This document shows, one piece after another, positions 18,985 to 29,700 of a stretch of DNA of 64,000 bases. Made by a program: the position numbers and the translations under genes. The first letter of the stretch is position 1. The number at the start of each line of letters is the position of its first letter. The stretch covers positions 1-64,000 of the forward strand of contig NZ_JACCDE010000020.1 of the NCBI RefSeq assembly GCF_013415125.1, given 5' to 3'. This DNA is from Vreelandella glaciei (GTDB lineage: Bacteria; Pseudomonadota; Gammaproteobacteria; Pseudomonadales; Halomonadaceae). The notes under the pieces are model-generated. The model saw nothing but the letters and a program-made list of their open reading frames with translations. It did no database searches and had not been told where the DNA came from.

Positions 18985-19703
18985 GGGTTACATCTCCTCG
19001 TTTGAAACTTCACCATATAGAAACAGATCGCGCCGCAGGCGGCGGCCAGCGGAATGGCCACGTTGCTCCAACCGAAAAAGGTAAACAACAGCGCAGCGAT
19101 AATGGTGCAGCTCAGCGCCAATGCCCAGCGTTTGTCGGTAAAGCGCGGCGCGACCATGGTCAGAAACAGCGCGGGTAGGGCGAAGGGCATCACTTCACCG
19201 AGTAGTGGCCAGCGGGCGGTTAACGTTTCACCCGCCGTGGCGCCGACCATGGTGCCGATAATCCACACCCCCCAGGCCAGCAGCGATGCGCCGACAAACC
19301 AGCCAAATCGTTCAGGGGCAGGCAACTGTGGAAGCCGCGTAAGCGCGAGGGCAAATACCTGGTCGGTTAAGCCATGCATCAGCCAGGGCCAGTGGCGACT
19401 GCGCGGTAATAAAGCCGCCAGGTTCGGTCCGTAAACTACATGGCGTACGTTAATCAGTAACGTCATCGCAATCACCAGCCAAAGCGGAGAGCCCGCCGCC
19501 ACCATGCCAACAAATAGAAACTGCGAGGCGCCGGCGTAAATCAGCGCTGAAATAGCGGCGGCTTCCCACATGCTAAACCCCGCCTGAGTGGCGACTAACC
19601 CAAACGAGAGCGAAACAGGAATATAGCCACCCAGCAGGGGAATGGCTTCCCGCACGCCTTTGAACGCGTGGCGGATGGGGGAGTGGTTGGCAAAGTGGTT
19701 CAT
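18981..19703 (-). CDS. azlC: AzlC-family branched-chain amino-acid exporter permease
   Basis: Membrane permease of 240 residues. Hallmarks are GVREAIPLLGGYIPVSLSFGLVATQAG near the N-terminus, ALIYAGASQFLFVGMVAAG, and INVRHVVYGPNLA. It forms the AzlCD exporter with the downstream gene. The overlap with the XRE-cupin regulator gene upstream (19700-19703) shows co-transcription and points to autoregulated, substrate-sensing control. Family members export leucine analogues and other branched-chain amino acids. Confidence 0.9.
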   Translation of the reverse strand: MNHFANHSPIRHAFKGVREAIPLLGGYIPVSLSFGLVATQAGFSMWEAAAISALIYAGASQFLFVGMVAAGSPLWLVIAMTLLINVRHVVYGPNLAALLPRSRHWPWLMHGLTDQVFALALTRLPQLPAPERFGWFVGASLLAWGVWIIGTMVGATAGETLTARWPLLGEVMPFALPALFLTMVAPRFTDKRWALALSCTIIAALLFTFFGWSNVAIPLAAACGAICFYMVKFQTRRCNP

Positions 19704-20230
19704 GGCGTTTCGCCTTTTATGCCGTAAGTAATGGTCATCATCAAGGTGGCTTCTGCTTCTTGGGTACGATAAAGATGCGGCTGGTCGGCGGCGAAGGTAA
19801 TCGTATCTCCTGGCTGAAGCGGGGTAGTGGCCCCTTCTGGCCCGGCTTCAAGCCAACCGCTAATCAACGTCAGCGATTCGCGAGTGCCGGCGGTATGGGC
19901 TTCGGCTCGGCGAAGGGTGTGGGGCGCGCAGCGCATCCAATAGGCATCCACATGGGGGGTATCTTTGCCTTGATCAATTAAGCGCACTTGTACGCCATCT
20001 TCGCCTAGCGGTACGGTAATGGGCGCCACCACTGTGCCGAAAGGCACGTTGAGCTGCACCGCCAAGCGCCAGATAGTATCCAGCGTTGGATTGCCGTTCC
20101 CTTGCTCCAGACGGCACAAATTAGATTTGGCAATGCCCGCGTCATGGGCTAACTGAGAAAGTGACCAACCCCGCGCTAATCGCAATGACTGTAAATGTTG
20201 ACCTAAGGTGCTTAGGGAGAGCTGATCCAT
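19700..20230 (-). CDS. XRE-family regulator with C-terminal cupin domain
   Basis: A 176-residue transcription factor with an N-terminal XRE helix-turn-helix (about residues 14-60, WSLSQLAHDAGIAKSNLCRLEQGNGNPTLDTIWRLA) and a C-terminal cupin sensor (about 100-170, ending in LQPGDTITFAADQPHLYR). This architecture usually represses a neighbouring transporter or catabolic operon and senses a small ligand in the cupin. It leads the azlCD operon. A striking 32-bp palindrome lies 17 bases upstream of its ATG and is the obvious operator candidate. Confidence 0.9.
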   Translation of the reverse strand: MDQLSLSTLGQHLQSLRLARGWSLSQLAHDAGIAKSNLCRLEQGNGNPTLDTIWRLAVQLNVPFGTVVAPITVPLGEDGVQVRLIDQGKDTPHVDAYWMRCAPHTLRRAEAHTAGTRESLTLISGWLEAGPEGATTPLQPGDTITFAADQPHLYRTQEAEATLMMTITYGIKGETP

Positions 20231-20246
20231 CGTCTGGTGTCCGGCT

Positions 20247-20278
20247 GTTCTTTATATAGAACGTTCTATATAAAGAAC
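20247..20278. promoter_or_regulatory. 32-bp perfect palindrome: probable operator of the XRE-cupin regulator
   Basis: Positions 20247-20278 read identically on both strands. Each 16-bp half is itself an imperfect palindrome of form GTTCT-N6-AGAAC, so the site looks like two adjoining dimer-binding sites. It lies in the 158-base divergent region between the regulator/azlCD operon and the MFS gene at 20389, and the AT-rich centres could also contain promoter -10 sequence. Confidence 0.7.
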
Positions 20279-20388
20279 GTTAGCTTGTCAACGGTTATTG
20301 TGAACGCTTTCAGTGGCACTCTTTATGCATCTACTTTCTGCATGAACTTTTTTGATGAACTTTAAGTTGTCTGCTGCGAGGAAACGCA

Positions 20389-21693
20389 ATGCGTTCATTG
20401 GCAATGCTCAAACCGGTTAAATCGATACTGCAGAGCGTGGCGTTGTTGCTGCTGGGCAACGGCTTGCTGAATACGCTGCTAACGCTGCGGGGGACTGATG
20501 AGGGCTTTTCCAGTGCGGTGCTTGGGATAATCATGTCCGGCTACTTTGTTGGCTTTATCTGCGGCACCTGGGTGAGCGGGCGCTTGATTCGTCGTATAGG
20601 TCACATCCGTACCTTTGGCTTCTGTGCCTCTATTTGTGCATCGGTAGCGCTTTTGCACCTTATCTTTGTTAACCCTTGGGTATGGTTGCCGTTGCGGGTG
20701 GTCTACGGACTTTCGTTTATTACCTTAATTACCGTGATTGAGAGCTGGCTAAATAGCCAAGCCGCTAGCCATGAGCGGGGGCGAATTTTCGCGGTTTATA
20801 TGGTGGTTAACTTGGGCGCTTTAGCCACTGCTCAGCAGTTACTGCGGCTCTCCTCAACGCAAGGCTTTTTGCTCTTTGTGGTCATTGCTATTTTGATCAG
20901 TTGGGCGCTGCTACCGATTACTCTGACGCGTCGCGTGCAGCCTACAATCCCTGAGCGCCCTAAAAGCAGCTTAAAGGCGCTGTTGGGCTTTGCACCGCTG
21001 GCCGTGGCATCCGCGGCATTATCGGGGCTCGCGATGGGGGCTTTTTGGTCGATGACCCCGGTGTATGCGACGCAGCTGGGATTTGATATTGGCGGCGTTG
21101 GGCTGGTGATGAGCGTAGCGATTATTGGCGGTGCACTACTACAAATCCCGATTGGGCGTTTTTCTGACAAACATGACCGCCCCAGAGTAATGACCTGGGT
21201 GGTGCTCTTAGCGGCGTTAATCGCCGCGGGTATGCCCTTTGCGCCCAGCCATGAAGTGCTGCTGGGGCTCTATTTTATCTGGGGTGGTTTGGCGTTTTCG
21301 CTCTATCCGCTGGCGGTGGCCCAACTGATCGACCAACTGCACCCGGATGAAATTGTTTCCGGCTCGGCGGATATGCTGGTAATGCATGGCGCTGGCTGTG
21401 CAGTGGCGCCGATTGCGGCGGGCTCACTAATGACGGCAGTGGGTAGCCAAGGCCTACCGATCTATATTGCCTGTGTGTTTACACTGCTGGGGTTGTACGC
21501 CATTTATCGTCGCCGCCATGTGACGGCATTGATTACCCACACCGCGCATTTTGAGCCGATGGTACAAAGCAGTGCAGGGGCGTTAGAAATGATCTTCGAT
21601 GATACTCAGCGCGATCTATTTGATGATCCGAGTTTTTATGAAGAGGACGAGCGCGAGCGTTTGGCCGGGATTTTTAAGCCATCCAATAGTTAA
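20389..21693 (+). CDS. MFS transporter, YcaD-like
   Basis: Major facilitator superfamily protein, 434 residues, about 12 hydrophobic segments. An MFS motif-A-like loop is present (SGRLIRRIGHIRTFG), and a second-half counterpart is GRFSDKHDRPRVM. The region RVVYGLSFITLITVIESWLNSQA resembles the YcaD-like subgroup. The C-terminal cytoplasmic tail is unusually acidic (FDDTQRDLFDDPSFYEEDERER), longer than in YcaD (about 380 residues). It is divergent from the XRE-cupin/azlCD operon and may share its control region. Substrate unknown. Confidence 0.85.
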   Translation: MRSLAMLKPVKSILQSVALLLLGNGLLNTLLTLRGTDEGFSSAVLGIIMSGYFVGFICGTWVSGRLIRRIGHIRTFGFCASICASVALLHLIFVNPWVWLPLRVVYGLSFITLITVIESWLNSQAASHERGRIFAVYMVVNLGALATAQQLLRLSSTQGFLLFVVIAILISWALLPITLTRRVQPTIPERPKSSLKALLGFAPLAVASAALSGLAMGAFWSMTPVYATQLGFDIGGVGLVMSVAIIGGALLQIPIGRFSDKHDRPRVMTWVVLLAALIAAGMPFAPSHEVLLGLYFIWGGLAFSLYPLAVAQLIDQLHPDEIVSGSADMLVMHGAGCAVAPIAAGSLMTAVGSQGLPIYIACVFTLLGLYAIYRRRHVTALITHTAHFEPMVQSSAGALEMIFDDTQRDLFDDPSFYEEDERERLAGIFKPSNS

Positions 21694-21707
21694 TGTGGGC
21701 AGCACCA

Positions 21708-21736
21708 GGGAGTGGCTATTATAAAAAGCCACTCCC
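21708..21736. terminator. Bidirectional hairpin between convergent MFS and sstT genes
   Basis: GGGAGTGGCT (21708-21717) and AGCCACTCCC (21727-21736) make a 10-bp perfect stem with a 9-base A/T loop. It sits between two converging genes. No clear U-tract follows on either strand, so termination efficiency is uncertain. Confidence 0.6.
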
Positions 21737-21748
21737 GCTAGTGAGCGT

Positions 21749-22972
21749 TTATGAACGCTTCGCCTCTTGTGACTGGCAGGCGGCGGCGGTGAAGAGTACA
21801 TCCGTAGAGGAGTTGAGTGCGGTTTCGGTTGAGTCCTGCACCACGCTAATCACAAAGCCAATCGCCACTGCCTGCATGGCCACTTCGGTGGGAATGCCAA
21901 ACAGGCTGGCGGCCATGGGAATCAGCATCAGTGATCCGCCTGCTACGCCTGAAACGCCGCAGGCCGCCAGCGCTGACACCACGCACAGCAGCAGCGCCGT
22001 GGCGAAATCAACATTAATGCCCAGCGTGTGCGTCGTGGCCAGAGTGATAACCGTAATCGTGATAGCCGCACCGCACATGTTGATCGTCGCGCCTAACGGA
22101 ATCGAAATAGAGTAGGTGTCAGGGTCGAGTTTCAGGCGGCGGCAAAGTTCTAGATTGACCGGAATATTCGCTGCTGAACTGCGGGTGAAAAAGGCGGTAA
22201 TCGCGCTGCCCCGCAGGCACGTAAAGACCAGTGGATAAGGGTTTTTACGGGTGGTGACGTACACCAGTAGCGGATTGCTCACCAGCGCGACAAACAGCAT
22301 GCAGCCGACGATCACAGCTAACAGCTGTGCGTAGTTGAGCAGCGCTTCAACGCCAGATTCTGCCAGCGTGCCTGCCACCAAACCCAGGATGCCCAGCGGT
22401 GCTAAACGAATGACCAGGGTAACGATGCGGGTAATTGCTGCGGATAAATCGCTTAGTGCCTGGCGGGTGGTGTCACTGGCTTGGCGCAGCGTTAAACCTA
22501 GGCCGATGGCCCAGGCCAAAATAGCGATAAAGTTAGCCTCCATCAGTGCACTAACGGGGTTGGCCACGGCGTTCAACAGCAGATCGCGCAGGACGCTAAA
22601 AATATCCCCAGGTGGGGTGCCATCCACTTGACCTGCATTCAAGGCAAGCTCGGTAGGAAAAAGAAAACTGGCTGCCACCGCAATGAATGCGGCGATCAGC
22701 GTGCCCACCACATACAGCACCAGCACAGGGCGCATGTGGGTAGGTTGACCTTTTTGATGAGCAGAGATGGCTGCCGCCACCAACACAAACACCAAAATAG
22801 GGGCCACTGCCTGTAAGGCGGCAATAAATAGCTGGCCCAGTAAGGACACATCGCTGGCAACGCCTGGTGCAAACAGGGCGAGCAATACCCCGACAACGAT
22901 ACCGATTAAAATCTGTGGGATAAGGCCCAGCCTTAAGAACGGCTGGAAAACTGTGTGGGCGGTGGCAAACAT
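21749..22972 (-). CDS. sstT: Serine/threonine:Na+ symporter SstT
   Basis: Sodium-coupled uptake of L-serine and L-threonine across the inner membrane. The ATG at 22972 ([10 protein letters not shown]) gives 407 residues (E. coli SstT is 414) and lies behind a GAGAG element; an upstream start at 23005 has no SD. Near-identical family blocks are present: [65 protein letters not shown] and [19 protein letters not shown]. These cover the re-entrant-loop and Na+/substrate sites of the dicarboxylate/amino acid:cation symporter fold. Single gene unit. Confidence 0.95.
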   Translation of the reverse strand: MFATAHTVFQPFLRLGLIPQILIGIVVGVLLALFAPGVASDVSLLGQLFIAALQAVAPILVFVLVAAAISAHQKGQPTHMRPVLVLYVVGTLIAAFIAVAASFLFPTELALNAGQVDGTPPGDIFSVLRDLLLNAVANPVSALMEANFIAILAWAIGLGLTLRQASDTTRQALSDLSAAITRIVTLVIRLAPLGILGLVAGTLAESGVEALLNYAQLLAVIVGCMLFVALVSNPLLVYVTTRKNPYPLVFTCLRGSAITAFFTRSSAANIPVNLELCRRLKLDPDTYSISIPLGATINMCGAAITITVITLATTHTLGINVDFATALLLCVVSALAACGVSGVAGGSLMLIPMAASLFGIPTEVAMQAVAIGFVISVVQDSTETALNSSTDVLFTAAACQSQEAKRS

Positions 22973-23136
22973 TGCGCAACTCTCAGGTAGTGAAAAGAAG
23001 GGCATTACGGCGATTGGCCACTAACGCACCTGAAAGGGGCGGTATTCTATCAGTTGCTTCCATGCTGCGGGCGGCTGTGTAGAAGGCGCGAAGGTTATAG
23101 GTAGGGACTGTTGATCAACGCCAGGGGGCGTCCATC

Positions 23137-23172
23137 AAAAATGCCCCTGCCGAGAACGCGGCCAGAGGCATT
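23137..23172 (-). terminator. Rho-independent terminator (- strand)
   Basis: On the - strand, AATGCCTCTGGCCG, a short loop, and CGGCAGGGGCATT followed by T residues form a strong stem-loop. It lies about 20 bases beyond the stop of the 117-residue hypothetical gene and probably also ends the upstream glucan synthase message. Confidence 0.75.
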
Positions 23173-23193
23173 GATACAAGCTAAATTAGCGGG

Positions 23194-23547
23194 TCAGGCA
23201 GCAACAACCTGACGTTGTGCCGGTGCTGCTTTTGGTGCTTTGCGCATTGGTTCGTCATTCTCCGCGAGCAGTTCACTCCCGGTTATCTCTGACGTCATAT
23301 CTGCCTTCATTTCAGCTTTCATTTCTGTATGACCAGGCTGCGTTAACGCCAGCACTTCAGGGGAAGTGCCCCACTTGAGCAGCATCTCATCCAGCAGTTG
23401 TTCGGCTTTTTCAGCCTGGCCCCACTGGCTAAGCAGTTGGGCAATGGCGTAGTCGCACTCGGGAGTGTCGAAGAGTTCATCCTTGATGTCTTGAATGGCG
23501 ATTTGAAGGCCTGCCTTGGAAAGGTCAGTTAGCGATTCGCTGTGCAT
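23194..23547 (-). CDS. Small helical protein of unknown function
   Basis: 117 residues, no recognised family. The N-terminal part (about 10-65) is amphipathic and reads like a pair of TPR-type helices (AIAQLLSQWGQAEKAEQLLDEMLLKWG). The middle has a short charged repeat (EMKAEMKADM), and the tail is Ala/Pro/basic rich. No signal peptide or membrane segment. It lies 160 bases downstream of the cyclic glucan synthase on the same strand and has its own SD-like sequence and a terminator. An adaptor or scaffold role is possible but not shown. Confidence 0.6.
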   Translation of the reverse strand: MHSESLTDLSKAGLQIAIQDIKDELFDTPECDYAIAQLLSQWGQAEKAEQLLDEMLLKWGTSPEVLALTQPGHTEMKAEMKADMTSEITGSELLAENDEPMRKAPKAAPAQRQVVAA

Positions 23548-23707
23548 ATCACGGCTCCGTGTGAAAGCAATTCTAAAATAGTGATTAATCTATTAACCAC
23601 TTCACTATGTATTGTACGTGCCTTGTACGAAGGTGAGCATAATATAGCTTTCAGTGAGAAGTAAACCCCCAAAAATTAGTGACTAATAATTGTTTACCCT
23701 TATCAAA

Positions 23708-26700
23708 TTAACGTTGAATATTAATCTTCAACTGATGGTTTTTACCGTCCAATGCGATGCGGACTTCCCCTTGCTGGAGTGCGAGTAGGCTGCCATCAAG
23801 CTGCGCGCTGGGGGCTTTCTCTGTTGCAACAACGTTAACCGCGTAATGCGTAGCGGCAACGGTAAGCGTCGCACTGAAGTCTGGCCACTCGCTAGGCAGG
23901 CAGGGTGTGATCACCAGCCAGTTCCCTTCCCGGCGGATTCCCAAGATGCCTTCAATCCCCGCGCGGTACATCCAACCTGCCGAGCCCGTATACCAAGTCC
24001 AACCGCCACGCCCGGTATGCGGTGCAACGGAGTAAACATCAGCGGCGACCACATAAGGCTCGACATGATAGCGAGCCACTTCTTCCGCCGTGCGGGCATG
24101 ATTGATGGGGTTCAGCAGCGAGAAAAGCGCGTGCGCCTTACCGCCTTCGCCTAACTTGGCAAATGCCAGTATCGCCCACATGGCAGCATGGCTATATTGC
24201 CCGCCGTTTTCGCGCATACCCGGTGGATAGCCGCCGATATAACCGGGGTCGCGCTGGGGTTGGTCAAAGGGAGGCCAGAACAGTAGCGCAAGTTGCTCAT
24301 CGTGCAGGATGAGTTCGCGCTCTAGCGAACGCATGGCAAGCGCTGCCCGGTGGGGTTCTGCTGCGCCTGAAAGCACCGCCCATGACTGAGCAATCGAGTC
24401 TATTCGGCACGCCTCGCTCTCTTTACTGCCCAGCCAATGACCGTCATCGTAGGTGGCTCGCCGATACCACTGGCCATCCCATCCACTGCTTTCCAGCGCA
24501 CTACGAAGCGCGATCGCATGGGCACGCCACCGCTCGGTGCGTGTTGTTGCCTGCTCAGTTGAAGGCAAAGGGGAGGCGCTCGATAACGGTTGTTCACGCT
24601 GCTCGGCAAAGGGTAAAAATTGCTCCAGCGTATGCACCAGCAGCCAACCGAGCCAGACACTCTCACCTTTGCCCGCCTCGCCAACGCGGTTCATACCGTC
24701 GTTCCAATCGCCGCCACCGATCAATGGCAAGCCGTGCTCGCCGGTCAGCGTCAAGCTTTGATCCAAGCCTCGGGCGCAGTGCTCAAAGAGTGATGCCGTT
24801 TCCCCGGCTATCATGGGCTGAAAAAAGCAGTCGTGCTCATCAGGCGCTAATAACGCACCTTCAAGGAAGCTGACGGGCTCGTCCAGCACCGCCACATCTT
24901 GGGAGGTGGCTATATAACGAGCGCAGGCATAGGCAAGCCACACCCGATCATCGGATATGCGCGTACGCACCCCTTGACCGGAGTGGGGCAGCCACCAGTG
25001 CTGGACGTCCCCTTCGACAAACTGGCGAGAAGCTGCACGTAGCAAATGTTGGCGGGTGGTTTCTGGGCTGGTGAACGTCAATGCCATGCCGTCTTGCAAC
25101 TGGTCGCGGAAACCATAGGCGCCGCTGGCCTGGTAGAACCCTGAGCGCGCCGTGATCCGGCAGGCAATGGTTTGGTAAAGCAGCCAGCCGTTAAGCATGA
25201 TATCCATGGCGCGGTCGGGCGTAGTCACCTGCACGGCATTGAGCTGCGTTTGCCAGTGCGCGTTTATTGTGGCCAGTTCAGCGTCAATATCGGCTTCTCT
25301 ATAGCGGTCAATAAGCGTCTGGGCTTCGGCCATTGAGCTTGCCTGACCCAGTAGGACGATTATCTCAACGCTTTCACCTGCTGCGAGTGTTACGCTGCGC
25401 TGTAGTGCGGCACAGGGATCCAATCCCGCACCGTGAGCAGCGGAAAGGGGCGTATTGCTGCGTAGCCCCAAGGGCGCAGCCAAGCTACCCCCGTGGCCGA
25501 TGAATTCGCACCGATCGGCTGTCCAATGGGTGGGTTGAGCACCGATATCCAGAAACGCCACCCGGCCAGGGAAGGCGATATTCCAAGGGTTTTCTACCAT
25601 TAGCGCGCCACTTTCAGCGTCGGGGCGTGAGATAAGGAATGGCGCTGATCCACTGCGCGAAGTGCCCAATACCCATTCGGCATAGGCCGTCACGGAAAGC
25701 TTGCGGGGACGCCCTGAGTGATTGCTAAGGCGTAGCCGCGATACTCTAAGCGGGGCATCTAACGGCACAAAGTGCAGTAGCTCAAGGCCGATACCATCTG
25801 ACTGATGCTCAAACTGGCTGTAGCCGAAGCCGTGCCGGGCGATATAGCGACCATGATCACGCAGGGGGTGTGCGGTAGCGGTGAAGAGCGCCAGCGACTC
25901 CTCATCACGAACATAAATCACATCGCCGCTGGGGTCTGCCACGGGGTCGTTAGACCATGGTGTTAGCTGGTTTTCACGGCTGTTATCTGCCCATACATAG
26001 CCTGCGCCCTCCGCCGACACTTGAAAGCCGAAGCCCGGGTTGGCAATCACGTTGATCCACGGTGCAGGCGTAGCGTTGCCTGCTTCAAGTACGGTCACAT
26101 ACTCGCGGCCTTGCTCAGCAAAGCCCCCCAGCCCATTGAAAAACTCAAGCGCTGAAAGGGGGGGCAGGGCAGTCTCACTGGGTTTAGTGGGAGTGTGCTT
26201 GGGCAGATGGCGTTTGGTGGAAGAGTGTGATGGCAAAGCGCGCTGTTCGGGTAGTGTTAAGGCTAATTGATTGGCGAGGTTGCCGCGATGCGCCATAAAC
26301 GCAACGCAGGCAATCGACTGCAGCTGTGTTCGCATCTCCATGCTCAATAAATCGGCGCGCAGCGAAATCACCGCACCCTGAGCGTAATCCTTTTTGAACC
26401 GCGGTTGGGTTTGGCTGCTGAGAATGGCCGTTTCAATCGCTTGCTGCAGATCTTGAACATAAGAGGCGCCTCGCTCATTAATAATCACCACATCGACGGC
26501 TAGCCGTTTCATCCGCCAGTACTCATGGGCGCGCAATAGTTGACGTACCTGGGCAATGTCATCGAGGGTGTCGATACGCATCAAAATAATCGGTAGATCA
26601 CCGGAGATGCCGTGTTGCCATAGCCTTGACTGCGGCCCTGCGCCGCGCTCGATGGCATCGGCTGGCGCTCTGAAGCGTGGGTCTGGATAGAGGATGGGCG

Positions 26701-29700
26701 CGGCTAGGCGCTGAAAATCGGCCGCCTCTTCAGGCTGAATACCCAAGTGGCGAAGCTGAACCTGCGCCTGTGTCCAGGCAAGTGTTTTGGCACGTTCAAA
26801 GGCGCTACGGTCATGGTGCTTATCAATTAGATCCATCAATGCTTCGCGGGTTGAGGCCACTACCGTCCAGAAAGCGATGCGGGTGGTCTTGCCGGGGGCG
26901 ACCCGCAGTCGGTAGCGCAATGCAAACACGGGATCAAGCACGCTACCAACGCTGCCCGACAAGCGTTGATCTTTGTTCAGCGCTACAGCGTTTAGCGTAA
27001 GTTTTCCGCGGCCCAAGAACCGAGCTCGGTCAGTCTCGTATTGCAGCTCACCCACGGTTTCGCCTTCTACTACGGCAAAGTGGGCCACCCAAGCCTGGTC
27101 TTCGTCAGGCGAGCGCCGTCGCCTTGTCGCAATCAGCGCATTGAACGCTTCTAAATACTCGGTTACCACGAACATTTTGGCGAAGGCAGGGTGCGCATTG
27201 TCGGCACTGGGTGTGGTCAACACTAATTCAGAGTAGGAGGTAATATCGATATCACGGGGATGGCGGCTGCTATTGGTGAGCGAGAGGTGGCGCACTTCAC
27301 AGTCATCTTCGCCTGACACCAATACCTCCATGTGACTGGTGATATCGTCGTGGCGATGCGTATAGCGAGCGTAATCTTCAGCAAATATCACATGATTGTG
27401 GTCATCGGGAGCGTCGGGCGAATGTCCGACGGTCTGGCCGGTTGCCGTCCATACGCCGGGAAGCTGGGTGTCGCGTAGAAAAATAAAGCTACCCAGATGG
27501 TCACGGGTGGCGTCGGGCTGCCAGCGGCTAATCGCAATATTACGCCACCGACTGTAGCCACCGCCGGTGGCCGTTAACATCACGGAATAACAGCCGTTAG
27601 AGAGCAAGTGAGTCACGGGCGGGCCACTGGCTACCGTCGATGCACGGCGAATGGTTTGTGCCTCGTTAATAATCTGGCTGGCGTTTGACTTCACCTCTTC
27701 CGCGCGGGGATGAACAATCGCCACATTGCGAGGCACGCGCTCTTGCAGCAGTAGCTCACTGGCTTGAATCATCGGCTCACGGTGAAAGCGCGCGCGCATT
27801 TGACCATGGTGCAGGGTATTCGCGATAGCGACGATCGTCATGCCCTGATGGTGGGCCATAAAGCTGCGTACTATTACCACGCTTTCCCCCGCAGGCAGGC
27901 GCGCGCGGGTAAAGTCGAGCGCTTCATAAAAGCCGTAGCGGCCTAGCGCGCCCATTTCCGCTAAGCGTTTAAAGTTTCGGCAGGCGCCGTTGGGGTCGAC
28001 CATCGTGGCTAGACCGGTGGCGTAAGGAGCAATCACCAGATCCGCAGAGAGTCCCCGCTTGAGTCCTAAGCCAGGCACGCCAAAATTGGAGTACTGATAG
28101 GTGAACTCCATATCACGGGCGTTATAGGCAGATTCGGAGATGCCCCACGGCGCAGAGAGCTGGGTGGCATAGCTTTCTTGACGCTTCACGACGAGCCGGT
28201 TGGTTTGTTCAAGCAGGCTTCCGCCCGGAGCGCGCATCACTAGGGACGGCATGAGGTACTCAAACATTGATCCCGACCAGGAAATCAGGGCCGATCCAAA
28301 CGAAAGCGGTGTGGCCGCCCGGCCCAACCTAAACCAGTGACGGGTGGGAATGTCTCCTTTGGCAATGGCGAACAGGCTGGCAAGCCGTGCCTCCGATGCC
28401 AGCAGGTCGTAGCAACTGGTATCCAGACAGTTGTCATCCAGCGAGTAACCAATCGACAGCAGTTGGCGTTCGCTGTTGAGGAGAAAAGCGAAATCCATGT
28501 TCATCGCCATGCGTCGCGCTGCCGCTGCGATTTGTTGTAAACGCAGTGATAACTCAATCTCGCTTACGTTTGCCTGGCTATCACGGTCATCGCGGTGCTG
28601 GGCCACTGAAGAGTGCAATGCTTCGACCCAAAACAGGACATCTTCGCTGCACGTGTCGGCCTTTTCATTCAGCGCTGCGCGGACCAGGCTCAGGGCTTTA
28701 TGGGTGAGCTCAGCGATATCGGTCAGGCATTCCGAGGACATCGATGCCCCATTTAACTGCGCGTCGATGGCTTTAAACTGCAAGGCCAGCTGAACCGTTA
28801 ACTTCTCTGACAGTGTTGAAGCGTGTTGGAGTGCCTGACGCGCAAGGTTCAGCGTGTCGGCAATACCGACACGGAGATCCGTTAAACAGCGTTCCGCCTG
28901 CCAGCTGTCGCAGGCATTGGCGATAACGATAAGGTGCCCTGCCAGATTGCCGCTATCCACCGTGGAGACATAGCGGGGGTCGAGCGGACGTAAATCTTGG
29001 GTGGCGTACCAATTATAGAAGTGCCCTCGGTAGCGTGGCAGCCCTTGCATGACCTCAAGGGTAGTTTCAAGGCGTTCCAGGGCGGCTTGAGTGCCTATCC
29101 AGCCAAAATCACGCGCAGCCAAGGTCGAAAGCAGGTAAAGCCCCATGTTGGTCGGCGAGGTGCGCTGGGCAAGCACAGGTTGAGGGTCTTCCTGAAAATT
29201 ATCGGGCGGCAAGCGGTTGTCGGTGGCGGTCACGAATGTTTCGAAATAGCGCCAGGTTCTCCGGGCAATCAGCCGTAGCTCGCGTGCCTCGTCCACCGAA
29301 ATAGTCGGCTGGACAACAGCGCTTTTGCTGCTGCTTAACCATGACGCCACGGCTGGTGCGGCCAACCAAAGTAGCGCCATCGGTAGCGCAATGGGCCAAG
29401 CGCTACTGGTTGTCCAAAGCGTACCGAGCGTCACCGCTAGACCCAACGCAGTGCCGGGAGCCATCCGCTGGTAGAACCCTAATACGGTCAGGGCAGGGCT
29501 TTTCATCGACTGAGCGGCAGACGTCCACTCAAGCAGTCGACGGTGGGTAATCAACACTCGAACCAAGGTTCGCGCAATGGCGTCCAGCATGCGCCACGCT
29601 TGGTCGGGTAAAAAGATGACCATCAGCAGAATTTGCACGCTACCTAGCTTCAGCTCATCAAACCAGAGGTGATAGTGGTGGCGCAGTTTTGTTGTGGCCC

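Noticed and set aside
24382..24873. 163-codon + strand frame inside the glucan synthase
   Set aside because: Opposite strand of a clear GH94 domain (GGGDWNDGMN region); composition is a shadow of the real gene.
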